A DNA stretch of 64,000 nt, taken from Clavaria fumosa (taxonomy: Eukaryota; Basidiomycota; Agaricomycetes; Agaricales; Clavariaceae). Below, piece after piece: positions 11,348 through 22,384 of this stretch (position 1 is its first letter; each line of letters opens with the position of its first letter). The stretch spans positions 3,224,001 through 3,288,000 of the forward strand of contig OX637801.1 of assembly GCA_951802425.1 (NCBI GenBank). The letters are read 5' to 3'. Both the position numbers and the translations under genes were made by a program. The notes below the pieces were generated by a model. The model was not told where the DNA came from. It saw only the letters and a program-made list of their open reading frames with translations, and ran no database searches.

Positions 11348-11498
11348 AAACAATCCTGACCAAATAGGCAATGGTGCAGATACTCTGTGGATACATTTCT
11401 CTGTATCTGTACTCATACTTGCCACAGATACAGATACAAAATCCATGGATTTATCCACAGATTTCTGATTAAATGACATTAAGAACATCCAAAATGGT

Positions 11499-11557
11499 TA
11501 AGAATTGACTGAGATATGCTCAAAACAGTGTTTTGACTCTATCTCAGTCAATTCTTA
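11499..11557. repeat. 59-bp palindrome with perfect 18-bp arms
   Basis: TAAGAATTGACTGAGATA at 11499-11516 is exactly inverted at 11540-11557. The loop itself contains CAAAAC...GTTTTG. It ends at the base before the CACTATGG terminus of the next element. It may be a hairpin-forming insertion hot spot or the end of an older element. Confidence 0.7.
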
Positions 11558-11589
11558 CACTATGGACCCAATAGCAGGTTGTATTAAAC

Positions 11590-12000
11590 TGGAGGATATT
11601 AGGTTGTGCAAAACACTCTTGAAATCAAGGGATATTCAACATGATGAGATTGAGTTATATAATACATCCCCCAATTTGGGTGATATTGAGCTGGAGGATA
11701 TTGAGTGATACAATACACCCCATTAATTTGAGTGATATTAAATTGAAGGATATATAATACACATCTCAATTTGAGTGATGTTGAACTGGAAAATATTGAG
11801 TGATATTGAACTGAAGGATATTGAGTGATACAATGCACCCCTTAATTTAAGTGATATTAAACTGGAAGATATTGAGTGATACAATATACTCCCTCAATTT
11901 GAGTGATTAAACTGGAGGACTTTGAGTGATACAATACACCCCTCAATCTAAGTGATATTAAACTGGAGGATATTGAGTGATACACCTCTCAATTTGAGTG
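11590..12000 (+). repeat. Minisatellite of about 51-bp units, roughly 8 copies
   Basis: The unit contains GAGTGATATTAAACTGGAGG followed by ATATTGAGTGATACAATACA and a C-rich spacer. About eight diverged units are visible. The homologous array in the second copy of the element (51835-52545) has about 14 units, so the array length changes between copies. Confidence 0.8.
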
Positions 12001-12031
12001 ACATTAAGCCACAAAATCTTATTGTCTAGAT

Positions 12032-12115
12032 GGGGACTGTAGTGTAATGGATAACACAGCAGTTGTGTGTTGAGTCCAATCCCATGAGCACTTGGGTTCA
12101 ACTCCCACTGAGTGC
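12032..12115 (+). ncRNA. tRNA-like (SINE head-like) block
   Basis: An A-box match TAGTGTAATGG (12040-12050) and a B-box match GGTTCAACTCC (12095-12105) are spaced as in Pol III tRNA promoters. A D-arm GTGT(8-nt loop)ACAC and a T-arm TGGG/CCCA can form, but the anticodon arm does not pair. It is therefore a tRNA-derived promoter region rather than a working tRNA. The same block occurs in copy 2 at about 52572-52655. Confidence 0.5.
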
Positions 12116-12800
12116 AAAATTTACAGGCTAAAAAAATACTTGGATATATAGTTAAAATCACTGAAAGTATGTAGAGGCCACCTAAAATATCAAATTAAAA
12201 TGTGCTTGATAGCAGTGACATTCACCTGGAGAGCAGCAGGTGAATTTGGTCATATATGTGCCAAAAATAACCCATTTCATTTACCTGATTATCAACCAAT
12301 ACAGTTTCAGGATATCATCAATTAATTAATTTTGTGCAATTTCTTGTGGTGAAAGATAGTGAAAAACACCTAAGATCATGGCTAAGATGACCCAAAAACT
12401 AACATAAAATTCACCTATTAGATCAGCTTAAAAGGCACCTGTGATAGAGTGAAATTCACCTATTAGAGATTAGCTTAAAAGACACTTGTATTATAGTGAT
12501 ATTCACCCAAAGAACAGTGGGTGAATTCAGACATAAAAGTAGTGAAAATCACCCATTCTCTGTACCCAGTAAACACTTGATTATCAACTAGTCATGGTGA
12601 TTTTCACTTAGGAAACCATTGATATTCACCACATTTCAGGGTTCTTTGTGTGGTGATTTCACCCAACTTGGGGCCTACAGTGCAATTTTACTCAGATGAT
12701 GTTAATGGATGCAGAAAATGGATGATTATGCCAACATGCTTATGCAAAGGAGAAAAGAAAGACAGAGAAAAGAGAATTAACCCAAGCCCATGCTCATCTT

Positions 12801-13590
12801 ATGACAGGCAAAGAGAACCTTGATGCACTTGCAGAGAAGGACTTCAAGAAGCATTGGAGGGAGGTAATGAAAGAATTAGTGCCAATGCTCAAGTGGATAC
12901 AGAAGGAGATCAATGACCATTATAAGAACCTTGCACAAGCAGCAAAGGATGCAGAAAAGGCAAAGGGGGCTATGGAGAGAGCTGCCAAGAAGGCAGGAGA
13001 AGCAGCTGAAAAAGCATGGAAGCAAGTGGTCAGAAGGGAAGCGGCAGCAGTGAAGAAGGCTGCATGGGGCTGGGGCTGGGGCCAGGGCCATGGTGGGCAA
13101 CAAGGATGTGGTGGTGCCAGGTCAACACAAGGGCCAAGGGAAAAGCACTGAAAATGTTGATTCAGACGAAGCAACCAAGGAAAGCTGCCAATCTTTGACT
13201 AATGAAGCAGTGGCGATGATGAGTGCACAGAGTCATTCTGATGCAGCTATGAGTGGAGGCGATGACTCACCAATCAATGGCTATGAAGATGCAATGGTCA
13301 ATAAACTTCCAGTACCAACTCAAGGTGTCAAGGAGAGGATATGGTGCAGACCATGTCCGAAGCCAAGATATTGAATGCCAGCATCTGTAGCTGACATACA
13401 AGATGCAACAGAGTTGCCCAAAACTCACAATGGATCCCAATCGCAATTTGGAGAATGCTCAGCTGCAGAGGAGGAGAGGGGTGGGTTTGAAGGTGATGAA
13501 GAGGGTGGGAATGCAGCTGGAAGTAGATGCCGATATCCTAAAAGATCAAACCGCACTAACCCGCGATTTACACAAGGAGTGCATGCTTAG
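12801..13590 (+). pseudogene. Relict coding region of unknown origin
   Basis: A lysine/alanine-rich helical frame (12801-13151) runs into a +1-shifted frame (13090-13374). After a TGA that frame continues at 13375-13590 in an acidic, Gly/Glu-rich stretch. Together they look like one broken gene with a frameshift near 13100 and one stop. No domain is recognised. Its position inside a repeat-filled tract suggests a transposon gene, but this is inference. Confidence 0.35.
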
Positions 13591-14139
13591 TACTTACATG
13601 AATCCACATGCCAAATTTCATAGCAATCCATGGAGAATCAAGTGAGTAATAGGGATTTTGGTGGAGGGTGAGTGAGTTGGGGTGAAGTTCCCACATGTGG
13701 CCAAGTACCTGGAATTGCCCAATTTGGCACTGCCCTTCGAAAAATATTCATATCTCAATGACAGCAATGCCAAAAAATACAGAACACAGGTATAGCCTCG
13801 ACAAGATACCTGTCCAACTGTTGGATGTCACTAATGCATTGTACAGTCTGGCTTTGGTATATACGAGATCAATTTAGCCAGCCTGACTGAGTACTAGGTC
13901 AAGCACAGTAGCACCATCAGATGTTCTGATGGAAGAGAAGTCACACAGGTAAAGAAAATCAATGGGCTGTATCAACTAAATGGTACTATGCACAAACAAG
14001 GCCCACCCAAAATTTACTGTGACTTCTGCAATTCTGAAGATTAGGGCCTGCACAGATGACTGCATTTAAGCACAGGGTTAAAATCATCATATTTTCAATC
14101 TCTGGTCTGTATCCACTGAGAACCAGCCTTCATCCTCAC
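13591..14139. other. Repeat-derived spacer
   Basis: No gene is supported. The last 60 bp (14080-14139) match the right part of the 11069-11347 MITE-like element, whose remaining end lies at 26069-26100 across the later insertions. Confidence 0.5.
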
Positions 14140-15052
14140 TGTCATGTCTGTGCCACTCCCTTCAGGTCTGGACTGGAAACACTATCTCCAGTCCTGGACT
14201 TCCTATCTCTGGCCCCCGACTTCCAATCTCCAGACCTGGATCTCTGAACTCCCACTCTGGTGCCTCATCTGAGGGTACCTGCCCCACATGTGGGGCAAGC
14301 ACCAAACCCACTTCCCTGGATAGTTCCCCAAGTGGCTGTCCTGATCCCAATCCCGATCTCTGATTCCCAAACCCGACTTCCTGACTGTCATGAACTGACA
14401 TCCGTGGTTACTCACCAGCAATGAACTCCAAGTGTGGAAACCAAACAATCCACACAGTTGCTTGGCAGTGTAGCTACCAACCTGATGGTAGTAGCATCTG
14501 ACCTCCAGATCAGGATACTGATCCCCATTGCAATTCTCATTGTCTCATAGTAAGTCCTGCAATGTATCTCCAGGACATTCTCCATAGCTACCATCAATAC
14601 TCCAGGTTGCTGGAAATGCCCAGATTCATAGTATATATACTTGACTACCTTGTAGAGTATTCAGCAGTCTGGATACCACCCTCGTACACTCTCATACAAC
14701 CTCATCCACCCCCGTACCTCTGTACCCCATACCCATATCCTGTCCAACCCCCATCTCCTGTCCCTCTGTCCATTCCCACACTTCTGTCCTTTCCGCCCGC
14801 CACCTTGTAAATTGTATAATGTCTAATCTGACCCTTGCTCTCTGTCTCCTACACCAGTTGTGCTAAGTCCGACCGACTCCTGACCAACTCCTGACTGACT
14901 CCTGTCTGACCCCCGGAATCTGTCTCTGACAACCTGCACAGCTGCCTGACCTCCGGAACTCATCTCTGAACCCCAGAACTCTGTATCTGTCCCCCTACCT
15001 GACTTCTGCTTCCACTCCTTTCATCACTCATTAAACCCAAACTCCGTCTGAA
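14140..15052. repeat. Split solo LTR, left part
   Basis: The sequence starts TGTCATGTC directly after CTCAC (14135-14139). Its other end, ...CATAACA, lies at 26068 and is followed by the same CTCAC (26069-26073). The two parts (about 913 + 265 bp) form one LTR-like unit of about 1.18 kb with TG...CA ends and a 5-bp target duplication. E1 inserted into it later. No internal retroelement genes are attached, so it is a solo LTR left by recombination. Confidence 0.7.
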
Positions 15053-16438
15053 TGTCAGGACCCATCCATTTTTCCTCAACCTAACAACTCTATCACCACT
15101 CATGGACCTCCCAACATTCCCCTACCACCTCGCGAACCCCCCTACACTCTTCCGAAACCCGCTATCAACTTCCGAACACCTCTCAGGCCTCCATCATCTC
15201 CTCACGACACTCGCGATCATACCACCATACTCGCGTCACCTCCCGCCACCTCACCTTATGCATACTCACCGCCAAACCCACTATTCGATGCTCAACACAC
15301 TCTTACACGACTCCTGCAGCGGCACGTGACTTGCCGCATGGCACACCGGTGCTACTCACGTTACTCATGTGACATACCACCCAAAGACCGCCCAAGGTCA
15401 CCTGCCTCACCAGCGCCGTCCATGTGACCGCTCGCCTGACCGTGCGACCTTAACGATGAAACACGCCACCGGCGGTCAAGCTGTGTATCCTTTCAAATTA
15501 TGTTCTCCCTTCTTCTTCTCAGTTGTCTATAACTGTGTTAGCCCTGGACCAAGCCCCTCTGCTCAGTCGTAGTTACACATATGCTTATTTAGTTAGGTCG
15601 CGACCCATGACCGGTCATGTCCGCAACCTTACCTATGCTTAGTTTACCCCTCGCGACCTTAGTAGAACATGCGCACGGTCACTCTACGACTAGTTATACC
15701 CCGTACTACTATAGTCTTGTTGCCTGGCACTCTCTGTACTTTCCCTTTCTTGTCATACTCCCTGTACGTATGTATATATAAGTCTCGCATGTACTTACTG
15801 TAAGACAGACTTGATATTGACGCATTATTGGTTTAAGCTTTAGGCCCGATGCCTTCTGAGCTTTGAACCAAGCACGATTGATAGTGCTTGTCTCATTTGG
15901 TGACCAGATCACACCAAGACCCACTCTGCTTTTCTTCTACCTCATTCTCGGCACTCGTGCAACTCGCGCCACCTAAGTATTTTCCTCATTTCATCTTGGT
16001 ACTGATCCTTGGAACCCAATAGGTTCCCTTATCAGTCGGCAAAGTCATTGCCTTCAACCGATCTACTTCTCAGCATCGTCGCAACTTCACGTGACCTCTC
16101 CCCATCGTCTATTTTCTCCCACCTCGTCATTTTTTTTCCTTACGCTTTGTTGGTTGACTTCACGACCTTCTCAGTGTTATCTATCTCTCCCACCTTGTCT
16201 ATTTCTTTCCTCACACTTCATCGGTCGACCTCGCGACCCCCTCAGCGACCTCTCCATTTGTCTTTTTCTCTTTTACGCTTGTCTACCAACTTCACAACGT
16301 TTCTAACATCTCTACGACATTCCGGGACCGAGCATTCTCAACTGTGCTCAACAGTTGATTGGTCTTAGTGAGTTCCCAAGACTGGTCACCAACAAGTTGA
16401 CTTTCAACATTACTTACGAGACGGGACAGGCCCTAACA
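15053..16438 (+). repeat. E1 5' LTR
   Basis: It begins TGTCAGGACC and ends GGCCCTAACA. A TATATATAAG box near 15776 fits a U3 promoter. Compared with the 3' LTR, most differences are C/T or G/A changes and many fall at CpG. Confidence 0.93.
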
Positions 16439-16491
16439 TAATATCAAGTCTCCCCTTGCCCCACCACTCAACACCCAGATAACACCCTATT

Positions 16492-18495
16492 ATGTCTTCC
16501 AGTCACACTCCTCCCCAACCAACCACTCATCATTTTCAGACATGCACAGGTAGCCGCGCAATTACTCCAATGATTTTGGAGACTACTCACAAGCCACCTA
16601 CCACTGTTCAAGAGCGACCCATGTCCGTCATTCAATCACAACCCGAAGAATCCACCCAGATTGCACCTAGCCATGCCTCATCCCTGTGTGAAGAAGCCGA
16701 GTCCCTAGTGGAGCAGCTCGGCTACCCGCACTTTGACCGCCCTTGCCACCGCACCTATCAAATCCTTAACAATACTTGCCGCCAATACGAGACCGGAACT
16801 CTCGATGAAAAGCTAGCGTATCTCATTGAGACAATGAACCTCTATGAGGCATTGGTACGATTGACGGATGGATTCCGAGCTAACCCACAGAACTGGTTAT
16901 ATGAGAGTCAGCATCAGTATCCAGGAACTACCGACTGTGGAGTTCCGACTCCTCCTGATCTGGATACCCCCTCACGACCTCCAAGACAGGTTCAACCCAC
17001 CAGAGGACCCCGGGATATGGCCCCACTTTTCCAGGTCGCAGCCCAATCTCTTCAGAATTCACAAATCCTGCCACACCCGATGAGCGACCAGCCATTCTCT
17101 CCAGGATCCCAAGGTACACCGCCCCTCGCAGTAGCTGGCTGATGTGGACACAGCCAGCCACTACTCTGAGTAGGGCACTCCCTCGTGACCCTATAGGGAC
17201 TGAAGCAACGCTTCAACCTGCCCCTCGCCTTGAGATTCTGGTCAAGCCCTTCCGTATTCCACAACCAGAAGCACAACCAGTACCCCCGATGGAGATGCGA
17301 CCAGCATCTCGTCCTCCATCTCAGGCTCAAGCTCCGCAGGTCCCTCTGGTCCCCCCTATGCATCCACACCTCGTCGCCGTGCTTCGAGATGAGGCACCTG
17401 GAACCCACCATCACCACTACTATTACCAGGCCCCTCCCTCTGAAGGACCATCGGCCCGAGATGCCTTCGCTCGAGAATCCAAGCTCGACACCAGGTGTCC
17501 CGAACCGTTCAATGGTCGTGACCGACGCAAGTGGAAACCTTTTGTCACGGAATGCCTAATGACTTTCTTCGCCAAGCCCGTAACCTTCCAAGGAGATCAC
17601 GAGAGGGTTACTTTCGCAGCCTCTTACCTCACGGACACCGCACAGAGCCACTACACCTCCCTCCTTCAATTCAATGCTGAACACCTGGCTCTACATTCCT
17701 GGGAAGGATTCATCCGCGAGTTTGGAGGGATGTTTGGAGTGGTCAACACGCAGATTGAAGCTGACCAGAACCTCCGTATGTTGCAGATGGGCAAAAACGA
17801 ATGCTTCTCAAACCACATTATCCACTTCGAGTCTTTTGCCTTCGAATCCAACTGGAACTCAGCTGCCCTTCAATCGGAACTCTACTGTTCATTGTCCACA
17901 CGCATTAAAGAGGCCATGAAAGTCATTCCGCGACCTACGACGTACCAAGAACTTCGAGATTTGACCATGCAGATTGATCAGAGGCATTGGGAATATGAGA
18001 GTGAGACCTGCCGAACTCAATTCCGCGCTAACCCTCCTGCTCCTCATCCCCCTGCTCAACAAGGCAGAAATCGCCCCTTGGCTCAACAAGGCGGAAATCG
18101 CACCTACCAAACGACGTCGCGACCTTATCCCGCCGCTGGCAATAATTCTACGATGCCCCAACCAGCTGCAGGAAACCCCGCAACTTCACTGCGACCCACC
18201 AATCCACCTCGACAGCCAAATCCGAATTCGAATCCACCCTACATCCCCCTTAGCGATGAGGAACGAGAACGTCGTCATCAGGGAAACCTCTGCATGAGAT
18301 GTGGGAAGCCCGGACACTACAGCGCTGCTTGTCCTGACTGACAAGTAGCAGGATGAGCCGTGGTAATGCTCAAGGAAGGAGAGGAAGACTTCCAGGAAGA
18401 GTACGAAGTTGAGGAAGAAGTAGAAGAGGATGTGGATGACCTGCACGAAGAGTTAAACGAGGAAGTGACTCAGGAGCTTCCGGGGGAACTCTGAG
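16492..18495 (+). pseudogene. E1 gag with CCHC zinc knuckle
   Basis: Gag forms the virus-like particle and packages element RNA. Two frames touch at TGATG (stop 17140-17142, start 17142): a Pro-rich N-terminal part of 216 codons, then a capsid part of 399 codons. The capsid part includes RKWKPFVTECLMTFF and ends in a CX2CX4HX4C knuckle (CMRCGKPGHYSAAC). After two TGA codons the frame continues in a Glu-rich tail to about 18495, which suggests the original gag was longer. Whether the TGATG junction is real coupling or decay is unclear. Confidence 0.75.
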
Positions 18496-18599
18496 TCATG
18501 ACGATCCAACCCCCATACTCGCGTGGGCCACGACTAGTTTCTCTTCCCCTCAGTTTCCTCGCGACCTTTCTAATACTCCCATTGCTTCCCAGTCTTCCC

Positions 18600-21500
18600 A
18601 ATCCTTCCTCATAAAGACACAAATACCAGATTTCAGCTTGATTCCCTTAAATACTCTCGTTGATTGTGGTGCATCAATGAATTTCATCGATTTCACCCTC
18701 GCGAACTCTTGTCCAAACCTCTTAATGCCACTTCCGCAACCTCTACTGCTTCAATACTTCGACGGAAGTTCCTCCAGCTCCAATATAACCCACTACATCC
18801 ACGCTAATACAAAATTCCCCAATGATACTATCCAATCCATTAAGTTCCTTGTCACTAAAACTCATCCTCTCACTCCTGTGGTTCTAGGGCTTGATTGGTT
18901 GCGAACCTGGAACCCTAGGATCGATTGGACCAACCTCACCTTTAGTTTCAGACAGACAGCCCGCTCCGCGACTATCCCTCTCACCCTTCTGGATGCGAAA
19001 CCCCCGAGTAAACCTCCCCCTGACCTCGCAAACTCGGCACTGAAACCCTCTAAACCCCCGCGAGTTCAATTGGTCAAGGCCACCACGCTTCGCCGCTTGG
19101 AGCAACAAGGAGAATTTATAGGTCTCCTATACTTCCAACCCACGAACAACCCCCACGACGACGAATCCATACTCGCGAGTTCCGCGACCACTCAACCCCC
19201 TCCGAAACCTGAAGAAACAGTACCGCACAAGTACCACAACTTTATGGACATATTTTCCGAAGATTTAGCCTGGGAATTACCTCCGCACCATGACTACGAC
19301 CACTGAATTGAACTTGAGGAAGGCGAAACACCTCCTCATGGGAAGCTGTACAACATGTCAGAAGTGGAGTTAAAGACGTTGAAAGATTATTTGGACGACA
19401 TGTTGGACAAAGGCTTCATTCGGCCGTCGAAATCCCCCACAGGTGCACGAGTACTCTTTGCGAAAAAGAAAGATGGAGGCCTTCGCCTTTGTGTCGATTA
19501 TCGAGGTCTCAACAAGATCACCCACAAAAATCGCTACCCTATTCCCTGAATTGAGACCCTCATCGACCAATTGTGCTCAGCCAAAATCTACTCGAAGATC
19601 GACCTCCGTGTTGGTATAACAATGTGAGGATAGCTGAAGGAGACGAGTGGAAAACTGCGTTCTGCACTTGCTACAGCACGTTTGAATATCTTGTCATGCC
19701 TTTTGGACTCACGAATGCACCCGCGACCTTTCAGTACCTCATGAACGATATCTTCCACGATTTGGTCGACGTGAATGTGGTAGTCTACCTTGACGACATC
19801 TTAATCTACTCGGACAACCTCGAACAGCATCGCGACCATGTCCGAGAGGTCTTACGATGTCTATGCAAGGCAGACTTACACGCACAACCCGAGAAGTGTG
19901 ATTTCCACACAGCGACGGTCGAATATCTCGGAGTTATAGTGTCCCCCAACAGAATTGCCATGGACCCTTCGAAGATACAGGCCATCCTAAGTTGGCCCAT
20001 ACCCACAAAGATCTGCGACCTTCAGAGCTTTTTAGGCTTTGCTAATTTCTATCGAAGATTCATAGATAACTATTCCGGCATTGTTATTCCACTTACGCGA
20101 CTCCTCCGCAAGGATATGCCTTGGAAGTGGAGCCCACGATGCCAAGAAGTCTTCGATATCCTCAAACAAGCCTTTACCGAAGCTCCCGTCCTCCGGCACT
20201 ACGACCCCGATCACCCCATTACCCTTGAATGCGACGCTTCCGACTACATGATAGCGGCCATTCTCTCTCAAACCGATCCCGCGACTAACGAGCTACGTCC
20301 CATCACTTTCCATGCACATACAATGATCGCCACAGAGCTCAACTACGACATATACGACAAAGAGCTTCTCGCCATCCACGAAGCTTTCAAGCAATGGCGA
20401 GCGTATCTCGAAGGTGCGCGATACCAAGTACAGGTCTTCTCTGACCACAATAATTTACGATATTTTACCACCACGAAGCAATTAAGCCGCCGACAAGCCT
20501 GCTGGGCTGAGTATCTTTCCAGCTTCAATTATGTTATTCATTATCGAGCAGGAAAGTTAGGTGCGAAGCCAGACGCCCTCATGTGACAACCTGACGTCTA
20601 CCTGAAGAAGGCCGACCAACCCACGACCAACGCCCTCAACAACAAGGTTGCAATACCACCAGAACTCCTTTGAGCAGCCATCATACTCAACGAAGAAGCC
20701 CTATTCTCGCAAATTCAACATGCTCCTCGTGACTCGTACTTCACCAAGAAGTCCCAGGGCGTTTCACAAGGTTGCGAGAAGGCTTTTTCGCTCTCACCCG
20801 ACGGTTTACTACTACTTCGCAATGATAAAATATATGTTCCTGACCACGACTCCCTCCAGTTCGATATCCTACGCTCAAACCACAACCACAAACTACGTGG
20901 ACATCCAGGTATAAGAAAAACAACTCAACTAATAAATAGGTTGTTTTTCTGGCCAGGACTTCGCAAGGATGTAACTGCCTACATCCGTGGTTGTCACACC
21001 TGCACAAGGGCAAAACCAGTCTGACACAAACCTTACAGACTCCTCAAACCCTTGCCCATAGGCGAGCGACCTTGGTCTTCGATCTCGATGGACCATATCG
21101 AAGCCCTCCCCCTCTCCGCGACCTTTGACTCAATCCTCGTTGTTGTCTGTCGACTTACGAAACAAGCAATCTTCATCTCTACAAATACTACCAACACCAC
21201 AAAGGAATTAGCCCAGCATTTCATCACCCACATCTTTTCAAAACATGGGCTACCTGCGGACATAGTGTCGGACAGAGGAAGATTATTTGTTTCTAAGTTT
21301 TGGTCTTCGTTATGTCAGGCTTTAGATATTACTTCAAATCTTTCCACAGCCTACCATCCTGAGACCGATGGACAAACCAAACGGGTCAATCAAATATTGG
21401 AGCAATACATTTGAATCTATACGAACTACCAGCAGGACGACTGGACTTACCAACTCCCACTTGCTGAGTTTGTATACAACAACACCCCCCATAGCACGAC

Positions 21501-22152
21501 CAGCATCTCCCCATTTTTCACGAATAAGGGATACAACCCCCGGCTCACGATTTCTCTTGAAGACATACCCGCGCACGAGGCCCACATGGTTGTGACCAAT
21601 CTCAAGACACTCCATCAGCACCTATGAGATCAACTCAAGGTCGCGAACGAGGCCTACTCGCGCTTTGCAGATAGAAAGAGAGAGGTTACACCGGATTGGA
21701 AGGAAGGGACGAAAGTGTGGTTAGATTTGTGAAATGTGAAGACAAAGAGACTGATGAAGAAACTGGATTCGAAACGAGCCGGACCTTTCCCTATACTCGC
21801 GAAAGTCTCGACTCACGCCTACTGCCTCCAGCTTCCAAAATCAATGCAAGGAATTCACAACGTTTTCCATGTCTCGTTACTCGAGAAGGTCTACGAGGAC
21901 GCCTTCCCCCAGCGACAACAGCAACCCCCGCCCCCCATCGAAGTCGACGGTGAACAACACTATGAAGTCACTGACATATTAGACTCTCGAAGGAGGGGTA
22001 GGAAAGTGCTCTACCTCGTACGTTGGGAAGGTTACGGACCCGAGGACAACACCTGGGAACCCATAGAATCACTTTCCGGATCGAAGGAACTCCTCGAAGA
22101 TTTCCATGCAACCTACCCAGACAAGCCTCACGCAACCCGCGCAACTCAATAA
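18600..22152 (+). pseudogene. E1 pol: protease, RT, RNase H, integrase, chromodomain
   Basis: Domains in order: protease with LVDCGAS (about 18656); RT with PFGLTNAPATFQ and YLDD (about 19790); RNase H with ECDASDYM and YDKELLAI; integrase with an HHCC finger, MDHIEAL, SDRG and the conserved YHPETDGQT; and a C-terminal chromodomain with LYLVRWEGYGPEDNTWEP. In-frame TGA codons occur near 19304, 19548, 20584, 21412, 21627 and 21730, all at places where the family has Arg (CGA). One base is missing near 19612 just after SKIDLR. The chromodomain suggests targeting to heterochromatin. The product cannot be made intact from this copy. Confidence 0.9.
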
Positions 22153-22384
22153 TTTTTCCTCACCTTATTTTTGCCTTTCATCTTCGTTTTCTCACTTCGA
22201 ATTTCACAGTAATATATATACGCAATAAAAATACAACAAAGAAAAAATCTATCTACTGGTTGCAAGCTTTTTCCTTCCCCTTTCGCGACCCTTCTACCCC
22301 ATTCCCACCTTCCACACTTGCGACTTCTTCTTCCTCTCCCCCCTTATCCTCCTTTCCAACCACGGGACCCTTCAACTCCACACC

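Larger units (their letters stand above)
11558..12682 (+). mobile_element. Minisatellite-bearing non-autonomous element, copy 1
   Basis: This segment is homologous to 51737-53223. Both copies start CACTATGGACCC and end CAGTG. The end read in reverse (CACTGTAGGCCC in this copy) is a diverged inverted match of the start. Inside are a tandem array, a tRNA-like block and a conserved tail with repeated GGTGAATT/AATTCACC words. There is no long ORF, so it must depend on proteins made elsewhere. The CACT terminus recalls CACTA-type DNA transposons, but a consistent 3-bp target duplication is not seen, so the class is uncertain. Confidence 0.65.

Noticed and set aside
12801..13151. Lysine/alanine-rich frame as a functional gene
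   Set aside because: It runs into a shifted frame and a TGA, has no recognised domain and lies in repeat sequence, so it is listed only as a relict.
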